A stretch of DNA of 64,000 nt. It comes from Porphyromonadaceae bacterium UBA4277 (GTDB lineage Bacteria > Bacteroidota > Bacteroidia > Bacteroidales > Muribaculaceae). The position numbers and the translations under genes are program-made. Of the stretch, positions 8,910-16,293 are shown one piece after another (position 1 is the stretch's first letter; each line of letters begins with the position of its first letter). The notes under the pieces are model-generated. The model searched no databases and was not told where the DNA came from. It saw only the letters and a list, made by a program, of their open reading frames with translations. The stretch lies in the NCBI GenBank assembly GCA_002395965.1, contig DGVT01000121.1, positions 56,581 to 120,580 on the forward strand. Reading direction: 5' to 3'.

Positions 8910-9109
8910 AAGTTTATAAAGTAGCTAACATGCTCAGATAGTGCTACAAAGTTCCTCTTCGAGGCACTTTCCCGCGACATGCTGTGACCAAGCTGCGAAC
9001 CCCGCTGGGGTTCTTGCATGGTCTTTAGCACAAAGTCGGGTCTTCGACCCGCCAGCGTCTTCGACGCTTTTGCTTGCTATTTTCAACATTTTATCTACTT
9101 TAGAAACTT
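8910..9109 (-). repeat. MITE-like hairpin repeat, diverged copy with its own inverted ends
   Basis: Read on the minus strand, bases 9070-8945 align along their length with the repeat at 804-1010: the same four hairpins in the same order (plus coordinates 9055-9067, 9037-9051, 8997-9013, 8954-8964) and the shared words ACCATGCAAG and GCAGCTTGGT. Stem bases differ but remain paired, for example CGGGTC/GACCCG against CGCATC/GATGCG. The ends are different from copy 1: an inverted pair AAGTTTATAAAGTAG (8910-8924) and CTACTTTAGAAACTT (9095-9109). It separates the substrate-binding protein gene from its permease. Confidence 0.7.
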
Positions 9110-9156
9110 GAATAAAAAATATGGTTCGTGGCGAGATATAGGCTATATTTCGCCCA

Positions 9157-10272
9157 TTACTCAGTCAGTGGCATGAAGTAGATGGTGCTGTCGTCGGCCA
9201 GCTCGGGGTGGAAAATCTTGAAATATTCCTTCAGCAGTCGGTCGGGGTGGAAGGGAAATTCCTCAAAAAGACGTGTCTTGTTGGTGTCGCACACATACAC
9301 CCTGCGCTGCTTGAATGCCTCAAACTGGTCGTTTAGGGCATAGAACTGTTTCAGCTCGCGATAGTTGTGGATGTAGAACGACTTGATGAGCCACACATCG
9401 GCCTGCTGAGCCACAGCCAGCACCTGGTTGAAGTCGAGGTTGAGCGAGCCGGTGCTCTTGTCGTCGGCCCAGGGGTATCGGGCACCGGCATCTTGCAGGA
9501 TGCGTGCCATGTAGCTCTCGCCGCCGGGCACGTTCCACACTCCGTTGATAACCATCTCGGTGAGCACGGTGGGGTGTGACTTCGCTCGTGATGCAAAGTC
9601 CTTGATGTTGTTATAGTTGGCTTCTACGGCGGCAAAGATTTCGTCGGCAGCTTCCTCTTTGCCTAACAGAAGTCCGTAGAATTTGACCCACTCGGCACGT
9701 CCTAATGGGGTGTATTCCATGTAGTCGGCACACTCAATGATGGGTATGTTCAGGTTGTCGATTTGCCCATAAGTGGCATCCTGGTATGGCGAGAGCAGAA
9801 TGCCGTCGGGTTGCATCTCGATGACTTTCTCAATCGTAGGCGACATCGACGAGCCGCAGTCGGTAATCGTGCCGGCATCGATGCCCTGGGCAATGTCGGG
9901 GTCGGGGAAGAACTGGCTGTCGCACACGCCTTTCACTGTGCCGAACATGCCTAATTCCTTCATGATGCTGGTGTGCACGCTCGAATATACAAGTGCCTGC
10001 CGCAACGGGGTGCGCACAAGTGTGCCCTGTGGCAGCGATGCCGGCATCACCGAGTCGTAGGGCACAATCACGTAGCGGTGCAGTGCCTCGCCTTCCTTCC
10101 AGGGGTTCTTGATGGTTACGAGCGTGAAGCTGTCGCTTTTTTCTATCGTCAGCAGCCGGGCAGTGGTGATTGTGCTGTCGGCATAGCTGCCGGTAGAGGT
10201 GGTGGTAGAGCTGCTGCACGATGCCAACAGGGCCAGCAGGGTAATAATGGGTAAATAAAGAAATCTTCTCAT
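9157..10272 (-). CDS. ABC substrate-binding lipoprotein, FecB/BtuF type
   Basis: A 371-aa lipoprotein that should capture the iron chelate or cobalamin in the periplasm and pass it to the permease encoded downstream. The start at 10272 gives MRRFLYLPIITLLALLASC, a signal peptide with lipobox LASC; a longer frame back to 10425 would overlap the acetyltransferase gene and lacks a signal. The body is a type III periplasmic-binding fold (MKELGMFGTVKGVCDS, IDAGTITDCG, EVIEMQPDGILLSPYQD, WVKFYGLLLGKEEAADEIF). It starts 5 bp after the acetyltransferase stop, so both are probably cotranscribed. Confidence 0.88.
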   Translation of the reverse strand: MRRFLYLPIITLLALLASCSSSTTTSTGSYADSTITTARLLTIEKSDSFTLVTIKNPWKEGEALHRYVIVPYDSVMPASLPQGTLVRTPLRQALVYSSVHTSIMKELGMFGTVKGVCDSQFFPDPDIAQGIDAGTITDCGSSMSPTIEKVIEMQPDGILLSPYQDATYGQIDNLNIPIIECADYMEYTPLGRAEWVKFYGLLLGKEEAADEIFAAVEANYNNIKDFASRAKSHPTVLTEMVINGVWNVPGGESYMARILQDAGARYPWADDKSTGSLNLDFNQVLAVAQQADVWLIKSFYIHNYRELKQFYALNDQFEAFKQRRVYVCDTNKTRLFEEFPFHPDRLLKEYFKIFHPELADDSTIYFMPLTE

Positions 10273-10277
10273 GGCTA

Positions 10278-10847
10278 TTAGTCGATTTTTTTTATTACAC
10301 GGCAAGGATTTCCGGCAGCGAGCACTCCGTCGGGGATGTCGTGTGTCACCACCGAGCCGCCGCCTATCACGGTGTTTGACCCGATGGTCACGCCCGGCAT
10401 CACGCACACGTTGCCGCCAATCCACACATTGTCGCCCACGGTGATGGGCAGTGAGTATTCTAATCCACGGTTGCGCTCGGCCACGTTAAGTGGGTGTCCG
10501 GCAGTGTAGAAGGCGCAGTTGGGGGCTACGAACACATTGTTGCCAAAGGTTACCTTAGCCTCGTCAAGGATGATGAGGTTGGCGTTGGCAAAGAAATCTT
10601 CGCCTATGCTGATGTTAAAGCCATAGTCGCACAAGAATGGCGAGATAATCTTAAAACGCTCGCCGGTGCTGCCCAATAGCTGCTTGATGAGGGCCTGGCG
10701 CTCGGCAACTTGCGACGGTCGCAGCCGGTTGTAGTCGAAACAGCGTTCGTGGCACTGTGTGAGCACGTTAAGCAGTGTCTCGTTGCGCGTGGCGTCATAC
10801 AGCTCGCCGCTCATCATTTTCTCTAATTCGTGGCTCAAATCGCTCAT
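10278..10847 (-). CDS. Maltose/galactoside O-acetyltransferase-type enzyme
   Basis: A 189-aa left-handed beta-helix acetyltransferase transferring acetyl from acetyl-CoA to a sugar or similar hydroxyl. The N-terminal MAT domain (SGELYDA..ETLLNVL) is followed by hexapeptide repeats: FFANANLIILDEAKVTFGN, the catalytic-region NCAFYTAGHPLNVAERN, then VGDNVWIGGNVCVMPGVTIGSN and VIGGGSVVTHDIPDGVLAAGNPCRVI. Acceptor sugar unknown. It opens the minus-strand cluster that continues into the ABC lipoprotein. Confidence 0.9.
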   Translation of the reverse strand: MSDLSHELEKMMSGELYDATRNETLLNVLTQCHERCFDYNRLRPSQVAERQALIKQLLGSTGERFKIISPFLCDYGFNISIGEDFFANANLIILDEAKVTFGNNVFVAPNCAFYTAGHPLNVAERNRGLEYSLPITVGDNVWIGGNVCVMPGVTIGSNTVIGGGSVVTHDIPDGVLAAGNPCRVIKKID

Positions 10848-10875
10848 GGTGGTCGGTTGTTGTTTTATTGAGTAG

Positions 10876-10883
10876 CAAAATTA
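10876..10883 (-). promoter_or_regulatory. -7 box for the acetyltransferase/ABC cluster
   Basis: Minus-strand TAATTTTG then C, 29 bp before the acetyltransferase ATG at 10847. Confidence 0.5.
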
Positions 10884-11003
10884 GTGCTTTTTCGCCTAAT
10901 AGACAAATGTTGAGTGGCGGGCTACGGCAAGCCGTTAGGCCATTTGGCTTGCCGGGCGATGCGTGGAAAGTTGCAGAATTATCGGTTTTCGAAAAAAAAA
11001 TTT

Positions 11004-11011
11004 TAATTTTG
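11004..11011 (+). promoter_or_regulatory. -7 box for the membrane protein at 11085
   Basis: TAATTTTG followed by TG, preceded by an A-run (10993-10999); 74 bp upstream of the ATG at 11085. It diverges from the minus-strand box at 10876-10883. Confidence 0.5.
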
Positions 11012-11084
11012 TGCCATGGTAGTGCAACCTTTTGCACCCGTCGTTGCGTCTAATGCATGAACAATAATTAAACTTTATGATAAT

Positions 11085-11951
11085 ATGAAACGAATTATCT
11101 TTATCCTGCTGGTGGCTTTGTTCACCTTCGGTCAAGCCGATGCCGGCACTCTGTTTGAGACACGCGGCGACACCACCATCATCATCGACGGTCAGGACAC
11201 AGTGCGCTTTATGGGCGTGAATGCTCTCACACAGAAAATTACCAGCTTGCTCAACGATACTCTCGTCAATCTGAACGAGGATGGCAGCGAGGATCAATAT
11301 GAAACCGAAAACCCTTTGCAGACAGGGGAGAAAATTGCCGACACAGTGGCATCAACCGCCGAGAGCATCAGCGAGTCGTTCTTTGTGGCAGTAGTGTTTA
11401 TAGTGGCTCTTTCGCTGCTGTTCTACTACCTGCATCGCCGCCGTAAATACAAAATGGTGGAAAAGGCTATTGAGAACAACTATCAGCTGCCCGGCTACAT
11501 TTTCGGAGTCCACCAGGAGCCCGCCCGCCCGGCTTACACACAGGCACCCACTCCGCCGCCGTTTAATGCCGATGGCATTGCTGCCCAACAGCCTGCTCAA
11601 GCCGATGCGCCGCAGAGTGCGCGGCCCGGCTATCAAGAGCCGCCCATGCAGGTTCCCGACCGCATCAACTGGAGCCAGATGAAAGACGGCCTCACCCTTG
11701 TAGCCGTGGGCGTCGGGCTGATGCTGTTCTTCTTCGTCGTGGGGGCTACCCGGTTGGCGTGCATCTTTATTATTCTAATATTAATAGGTGCAGGAAGAAT
11801 TTGGGTAAACTATAAAGACCAGCAGAATGCCATAGAATGGGCACGCCGCCAGCAGACGTGGTATGGCACTCAGCAGCCCACATGGCAAGGCACTCAGCCG
11901 CCCATGCAGCCACAGCAACCGGCACAACCGCAACAGCCTCCCACGCTTTGA
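11085..11951 (+). CDS. Membrane protein with Pro/Gln-rich linkers (DUF6249-like)
   Basis: A 288-aa protein: signal peptide (about 1-21), short periplasmic part, a membrane helix (about 98-115), a cytoplasmic Pro/Ala/Gln-rich linker (about 140-195), then a hydrophobic pair (about 205-242, KDGLTLVAVGVGLMLFF and ACIFIILILIGAGRIWVNYKDQQ), and a Q/P-rich tail. The final hydrophobic block resembles the DUF6249 domain of Bacteroidales proteins found next to sigma factor genes, and an ECF-like sigma factor gene does follow at 12138. A part in sensing or anti-sigma function is only a guess from context. Confidence 0.6.
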   Translation: MKRIIFILLVALFTFGQADAGTLFETRGDTTIIIDGQDTVRFMGVNALTQKITSLLNDTLVNLNEDGSEDQYETENPLQTGEKIADTVASTAESISESFFVAVVFIVALSLLFYYLHRRRKYKMVEKAIENNYQLPGYIFGVHQEPARPAYTQAPTPPPFNADGIAAQQPAQADAPQSARPGYQEPPMQVPDRINWSQMKDGLTLVAVGVGLMLFFFVVGATRLACIFIILILIGAGRIWVNYKDQQNAIEWARRQQTWYGTQQPTWQGTQPPMQPQQPAQPQQPPTL

Positions 11952-11955
11952 TGGT

Positions 11956-12114
11956 AATGAATAATTAATAATTAATAATGAATAATTAATAATTAATAAT
12001 GAATAATGGGTCGCATTGCGCACTTGTAGTTCGCAGCTCGCAGCTACCAAGCAATGCTTGGCACTACATGACGGCTGGCCTGTATTCATAATTCTTAATT
12101 CATAATTCATAATA
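11956..12114. repeat. Heptamer A/T repeats with inverted ends around a hairpin core
   Basis: Left arm (11956-12007) is a run of AATAATG/AATAATT heptamers; right arm (12083-12114) is the inverted kind (TATTCATAATTC..). Between them is a core with CCAAGCaATGCTTGG and other GC-rich pairing words. The same heptamer, in the opposite orientation, makes up the array at 48599-48700. No gene is present. Confidence 0.6.
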
Positions 12115-12137
12115 AAAAAAGCGTTTCCTGAAATTTT

Positions 12138-12674
12138 ATGAAAAAACTTGATGAACTGGCTCTGATCACCCGCTGTGTGCTTGCCGACGACCGGCAGGCA
12201 TTCGGGCAGCTTGTGGAGGCTTACCAGAGCCAGGTTCGCAGGTTTTTCCTCAACCTCACGTCGGGTGATGCTGCACTGAGCGACGACCTGGCTCAGGAAA
12301 CGTTCATCAAGGCTTACATCAATTTGCGGTCGTTCAAAGGCATTGCTGCTTTCTCGACCTGGCTCTACCGCATAGGCTACAACGAGTTCTATTCTCACTC
12401 GCGCCGAGCCAGCGAGGAACATCTGACACAAGACACGCCGGTTGAGGCAATAATGGGCGCGAACGACAACACTGAGGCACTCGATGCGGGCCTCACCGTG
12501 CGCGAGGCCATGAGCCGCCTGAGCGATACCGAGCGTGCTGCAGTCACGCTGTTTTATATCGAAGACAAGCCGCTCAAGCAGGTGGCACGCATCATGAGCC
12601 TGCCCGAGGGCACTGTCAAAAGTCATCTGCATCGCGCCAAGGCGCGCATGAGTGCATTCTTGAAAAATAATTGA
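12138..12674 (+). CDS. RNA polymerase sigma-70 family (ECF-like) sigma factor
   Basis: A 178-aa sigma factor with only regions 2 and 4. Region 2 (about 20-90) shows ALSDDLAQETFIKAYINL and FSTWLYRIGYNEF; region 4 (about 120-175) shows MSRLSDTERAAVTLFYIEDKPLKQVARIM and EGTVKSHLHRAKARM, the DNA-binding helix for the -35-like element. The gene is followed after 3 bp by a small membrane protein, the usual place for a regulator of the sigma factor. Target genes cannot be deduced here. Confidence 0.92.
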   Translation: MKKLDELALITRCVLADDRQAFGQLVEAYQSQVRRFFLNLTSGDAALSDDLAQETFIKAYINLRSFKGIAAFSTWLYRIGYNEFYSHSRRASEEHLTQDTPVEAIMGANDNTEALDAGLTVREAMSRLSDTERAAVTLFYIEDKPLKQVARIMSLPEGTVKSHLHRAKARMSAFLKNN

Positions 12675-12677
12675 GCA

Positions 12678-12986
12678 ATGAAAACAGAAGAAGATATTAA
12701 GTTGGAAGCCCTGTTGAAGGACGAGGGCTATCATGCCGACGAAAACCCCTGGTTCACGTCGCGTCTGCTCAACCGCCTGCCGGCGCGTGAGCGCTCGGTG
12801 CGCTGGGTGTGGTGGGCAATATGTGCCGTGGCGGCAGTGATATGTGCCGCTTGCTGGTGGTGGCTCATCGACGACCATGACTACACCGTGCTCACGGTGC
12901 GCGACATGGTGGACTATGCCATCATGAGTGCAGTCACGCTCGTGTTGCTGTGGCAGTCAATCTCGGTCACCTTTTCCGGGGAATGA
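12678..12986 (+). CDS. Small membrane protein, probable sigma-factor partner
   Basis: A 102-aa protein with a short cytoplasmic N-terminus (EEDIKLEALLKDEG.., PWFTSRLLNRLPARE) and two membrane helices (about 44-60 and 75-95). The PWFTSRLLNRLP motif resembles that of small DUF5056-type proteins that follow sigma factor genes in Bacteroidales. It begins 3 bp after the sigma gene, so the two are one operon. An anti-sigma role is inferred from position; no zinc-binding HxxxCxxC motif is present. Confidence 0.7.
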   Translation: MKTEEDIKLEALLKDEGYHADENPWFTSRLLNRLPARERSVRWVWWAICAVAAVICAACWWWLIDDHDYTVLTVRDMVDYAIMSAVTLVLLWQSISVTFSGE

Positions 12987-13007
12987 GGCGCGATGCTCTG
13001 CAATGCG

Positions 13008-13787
13008 CTATATTTGCCCGGCAAGGGCATTATTAAACTCGGGGCTTTTCATTAAGTATATCGTTGACATTATCGCTCCAACGACTAAAAGTGCAAGCGA
13101 AATGAAAAACCACATGCGTGCATTCTGAGCTGCTTCGTCGGCTCTCTGGTAGTCGCCATAGTTATACATCGTGCGCACACTGTTGGACTTGGAAATGCCC
13201 ACTATGCCGGTTATGAGGGCAATCACATTGCAGCAGCACAGCACGCTCAGAATGGTTATTGTGATGTTGGCCGCCTTCCAGTCGTTGGGCATGGGGGCTG
13301 CCGGCTGGGCATATTGCGGCTGTGCGTACTGATGCTCGCCGTAGTATGGAACCTGGCCATATTGCTGTGCCTGGCCCTGCTGCGGCTGAGCGTATTGCTG
13401 CTGCGGCTGGGCGTACTGCTGTTGTGGCTGAGCGTATTGCTGTTGCGGCTGGGCGTACTGTTGCTGTTGCGGCTGAGCATACTGTTGCTGCTGCGGCTGG
13501 TAGGCTTCGTGCCCTGAGTCGGCTGCGGGAGCATATTGCTGGTTGCTCGTGGCCGGCGCGTTTTGCTGGCCCTGCTCACGCGGCTGTTGTGGCTGGTAGG
13601 GTTGCCCAGCCTGCTGGACTGCCGCGCCACGCAGCAAGTTATATACTTCGGGCACCTGAGTGGCCGATGCCCAGTTGTCCATGGTTTCGTTCCACACCTG
13701 TGAGTTAACTGTCAGGCCATGCTCAAGCAGTTCCTTCAACTCAAACGGGCCGGCCGGCTGGCCATTCTCGGCAATATAATACTTCAT
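13008..13787 (-). CDS. GYF_2 (DUF4339) and CD225/dispanin-type membrane protein
   Basis: A 259-aa protein. Residues 1-52 form a GYF_2/DUF4339 module (YYIAENGQPAGPFELKEL, VWNETMDNWASA). Residues about 55-160 are a Gln/Pro/Tyr/Ala-rich linker with repeated QYAQPQQ words, encoded by a GC-rich near-tandem DNA repeat. The C-terminal 90 residues hold two helices of the CD225/dispanin type (ANITITILSVLCCCNVIALITGIVGI and MWFFISLALLVVGAIMSTI). The combination is common in Bacteroidetes; its role is not known to me. Confidence 0.85.
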   Translation of the reverse strand: MKYYIAENGQPAGPFELKELLEHGLTVNSQVWNETMDNWASATQVPEVYNLLRGAAVQQAGQPYQPQQPREQGQQNAPATSNQQYAPAADSGHEAYQPQQQQYAQPQQQQYAQPQQQYAQPQQQYAQPQQQYAQPQQGQAQQYGQVPYYGEHQYAQPQYAQPAAPMPNDWKAANITITILSVLCCCNVIALITGIVGISKSNSVRTMYNYGDYQRADEAAQNARMWFFISLALLVVGAIMSTIYLMKSPEFNNALAGQI

Positions 13788-13814
13788 AATCCCAATAGCT
13801 TAAGTTTATCACCA

Positions 13815-13822
13815 CAAAGTTA
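13815..13822 (-). promoter_or_regulatory. -7 box for the GYF_2/CD225 gene
   Basis: Minus-strand TAACTTTG, 28 bp before the ATG at 13787. Confidence 0.5.
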
Positions 13823-13983
13823 CACACATTTTTTTATAAATGCCACTTTCGACCACGAAAAAACAAAAGTCGGTCGAAACAATGGTGACAATATCGTCCG
13901 CAATGTTGATTGCACTGACGCGGCAAATTCAAGTTTCTTCAGTGAAGGGAACGTGAAAAATTGCGTGCTAAGTGTCTTTTTTG

Positions 13984-13991
13984 TAATTTTG
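13984..13991 (+). promoter_or_regulatory. -7 box for the AI-2E family gene
   Basis: TAATTTTG, 31 bp before the ATG at 14023. Confidence 0.5.
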
Positions 13992-14022
13992 TGGGCATAA
14001 ACGCGAAAACAATTAATCACTC

Positions 14023-15201
14023 ATGGAAGAAACGGTAAGAAAGTATGACTTCGACCGCGTGGTGCGCATGGTGTTGTCGTGCATCACCGTGGCGGTGCTG
14101 ATTTACGTTATTAATTATCTGTCGCCGGTGCTGCTGCCCTTTGTGATAGGCTTCATCCTGGCCTATGTGCTTGACCCAATAGTCAATTTCATCCAGAACA
14201 AGCTGCATGTGCGCAACCGGATGATTTCGGTCGTGCTCACGCTGGCGTTTGTCGTGGGCGTGATATGGTTCGCCTTGTGGCTGCTCATCCCTTATCTCAT
14301 GGATGAAATAGGCAACATGGCCAAGATGCTCACGGCCTATGCCAAGTCGTCGTTCAAGGTGCCTTATATTCCGGCGGCAGTGCACGACTACGTTCGTCAG
14401 TACGTTGACGTGCAGCAAATCTACACACTTTTCAGCAAGGAGCAGTGGATGAAGATTATCAATCAGGTGGCTACGGGCACATGGTCGTTTGTGGGTGGCA
14501 CGCTAAGTGTGATTCTCAACATAGCATCGTGGCTCGTTGTGCTGCTGTATATGTTCTTCGTGATGCTCGACCTCGACAAGCTGAGCCGCGGATTGAAGGG
14601 CGCCATACCCAAGAAATACCGCCGCACGGCCTTCAAGGTGATAGGCGATGTGCAGCACACGATGAGCCGCTACTTCCGTGGCCAGGCCATGGTGTCGCTG
14701 TGTGTGGGCATAATCTTTGCCATTGAGTTTTACATCATCGGGTTGCCCATGGCCATAGTGTTCGGCCTGATGATAGGTGTGCTGAACATGGTGCCCTATT
14801 TGCAGCTCATCTCCATCCCGGTGGCCGCATTCTTGTGCCTGGTGGCGTCGGTGGCCACCGGCGGCAGCTTCTGGGTGCTGTTTGGCTGGACTATTGCAGC
14901 CTATTGCATCTGCCAGGTGATTCAAGACGTGGTCTTGATACCGGCCATCATGAAGTCGGCCATGGGGCTTAATCCGGCCATCGTATTCTTGTCGCTATCG
15001 CTGTGGGCCTATGTGCTGGGATTCATCGGCCTGATTATAGCCTTGCCGCTAACCACACTCATTATCAGCTACTATTGTGAGTATGTCCTGCATCAGCCCT
15101 ACGACCCCACCGGTGGCAAGAAGAAAAAGGAAAAGAAAAGCAAGAAGAAAGCAGCCCTGCTCGCTGCTGTCGCCGCACGCAATGATGACAATCATGCGTG
15201 A
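14023..15201 (+). CDS. AI-2E family transporter (PerM-like)
   Basis: A 392-aa inner-membrane protein with about seven or eight hydrophobic helices. Family marks include VLLPFVIGFILAYVLDPIV near the N-terminus and FGLMIGVLNMVPYLQLI and VQIQ-region counterpart QVIQDVVLIPAIMKSAMGLNP in the second half. The C-terminus is a Lys-rich tail (KKKKEKKSKKKA) about residues 365-380. The family contains exporters of autoinducer-2 and Na+/H+ antiporters; which applies here cannot be told. Confidence 0.9.
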   Translation: MEETVRKYDFDRVVRMVLSCITVAVLIYVINYLSPVLLPFVIGFILAYVLDPIVNFIQNKLHVRNRMISVVLTLAFVVGVIWFALWLLIPYLMDEIGNMAKMLTAYAKSSFKVPYIPAAVHDYVRQYVDVQQIYTLFSKEQWMKIINQVATGTWSFVGGTLSVILNIASWLVVLLYMFFVMLDLDKLSRGLKGAIPKKYRRTAFKVIGDVQHTMSRYFRGQAMVSLCVGIIFAIEFYIIGLPMAIVFGLMIGVLNMVPYLQLISIPVAAFLCLVASVATGGSFWVLFGWTIAAYCICQVIQDVVLIPAIMKSAMGLNPAIVFLSLSLWAYVLGFIGLIIALPLTTLIISYYCEYVLHQPYDPTGGKKKKEKKSKKKAALLAAVAARNDDNHA

Positions 15202-15274
15202 TTACGCCGGAACTTAAAAAATGGCATAAGAAATCCCATAGTTGAGTGGATTTGCGCCAAACATTTAGTTGTAG

Positions 15275-15282
15275 TATTTTTG
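15275..15282 (+). promoter_or_regulatory. -7 box for ART cassette 1
   Basis: TATTTTTG, 25 bp before the ATG at 15308, which opens the three-gene cassette. Confidence 0.45.
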
Positions 15283-15307
15283 TAATTTAATTATTAAATC
15301 ATGTTGT

Positions 15308-15568
15308 ATGGAAAGTTCTGTTATGGATAATCAAAAACTGACGAATGTATTGGAGACTCAGTTTGCGACATTAGCAATAGGTGCCACGGCTAAGCGTTTA
15401 GGCATCACTGCGACTGAACTTCACAATCGTTTGAAAAAGTATGGGCTTGTTAAAAGGCTCTTACTTGACTGCTATGATACATTGCATACCGAGAGTATAG
15501 AAGGTGTTGTTTGGAATGTGACCGAGGCACTTCGCAATTGGGGTGAAAAAGAAGGAGGTAAACAATGA
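15308..15568 (+). CDS. DUF3791-like small protein, cassette 1 first gene
   Basis: An 86-aa protein with AKRLGITATELHNRLKKYGLVKRLLLDCYDTLHTES, the DUF3791 pattern of a short helical domain ending in a Y-D-LHT motif. An in-frame ATG at 15323 is an alternative start. It overlaps the next gene by ATGA, preceded by a good GGAGG. DUF3791 genes typically flank DUF3990 genes; a role as antitoxin, chaperone or DNA-binding partner is inference. Confidence 0.75.
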   Translation: MESSVMDNQKLTNVLETQFATLAIGATAKRLGITATELHNRLKKYGLVKRLLLDCYDTLHTESIEGVVWNVTEALRNWGEKEGGKQ

Positions 15569-16074
15569 TTAGATTATATCATGGTTCATATATGAGTATT
15601 CCAGCTCCACTTACCGGCGTAGGGCGTAAGGAACTGGATTTTGGCCCGGGTTTTTATGTGACACGAATGCGTGAGCAGGCTGAGCGATGGGCCAATAGAG
15701 TCTGTGTTATACGTGCCAAGACTACGCCGATATTATCAATATATGATTTTGACGAAGAAAAACTTCCGCCAAATACTAAGATACTCAATTTACAACGTTA
15801 TGACCGTAATTGGCTTGATTTCATTACCTCAAGTAGGCGAGGCAAAGAACCATGGAAATACTACGATATTGTAGAGGGTGGTGTGGCAAATGATCAAGTC
15901 ATCGATACGGTAGAGGACTATTTTTCAGGACGCATTACTGCTGAACAAGCCATTGGACAGTTGCGTTTTGCAAGCCCCACACACCAAATGTGCATTCGCA
16001 ATCAGGACATTGTTGACAGGTGTCTGAGGTTTTTGGATTGTGTAATAATGCCAATGAAAGGAGGTGAAAGATGA
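15565..16074 (+). CDS. DUF3990 protein, predicted ADP-ribosyltransferase fold, cassette 1
   Basis: A 169-aa protein opening with MIRLYHGSY (H6), followed by DFGPGFYVT (Y31) and, near residue 103, YYDIVEGGVANDQV. This H...Y...acidic order fits the R/H-Y-E/D/Q active-site pattern of ADP-ribosyltransferase (ART) folds, to which DUF3990 has been assigned. It would modify a protein or nucleic acid with ADP-ribose from NAD+. It sits between two DUF3791 genes with 4-bp overlaps on both sides, so all three are translated together. Toxin activity is a family-based inference. The gene is more AT-rich than the neighbouring AI-2E gene. Confidence 0.78.
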   Translation: MIRLYHGSYMSIPAPLTGVGRKELDFGPGFYVTRMREQAERWANRVCVIRAKTTPILSIYDFDEEKLPPNTKILNLQRYDRNWLDFITSSRRGKEPWKYYDIVEGGVANDQVIDTVEDYFSGRITAEQAIGQLRFASPTHQMCIRNQDIVDRCLRFLDCVIMPMKGGER

Positions 16075-16271
16075 GAGACCAAGTATTATGGCGCAAGTTA
16101 GGACGCATAGCTGCCATGCTTGCCGATCGGCTTAATATCAGTTCTGAGCGAGCCTTAGATATTATGTATAATTCTCACACCTATACTTTGATTGCAAATG
16201 AAAATAGCGGTTTGCGTTTAATGAGTGATGAATATATACTAAATGATATCTTGCGGGAATTGGAGAATTAG
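16071..16271 (+). CDS. DUF3791-like small protein, cassette 1 third gene
   Basis: A 66-aa protein with ADRLNISSERALDIMYNSHTY and SGLRLMSDEYILNDILREL. It overlaps the ART gene by ATGA with GGAGG 10 bp upstream. The pattern (helix, YNSHTY, GL-LMSD-YI) corresponds position by position to the third gene of cassette 2 (YSSRLFEKLNNPSTGLYF..). It is a second, distinct DUF3791 type from the first gene of the cassette. Confidence 0.75.
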   Translation: MRDQVLWRKLGRIAAMLADRLNISSERALDIMYNSHTYTLIANENSGLRLMSDEYILNDILRELEN

Positions 16272-16293
16272 GGGTTTTGAAGGTGACCCTTGT

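Noticed and set aside
11781..12878. 365-codon minus-strand frame across 11781-12878
   Set aside because: It crosses the heptamer repeat and lies opposite the sigma factor gene; the YSLLIIN-like repeat in it is a product of the heptamer DNA.
13380..13620. Near-tandem repeat in 13.38-13.62 kb as a possible CRISPR or VNTR
   Set aside because: It encodes the Gln/Pro/Tyr-rich linker of the GYF_2/CD225 protein in frame; there are no regular spacers.
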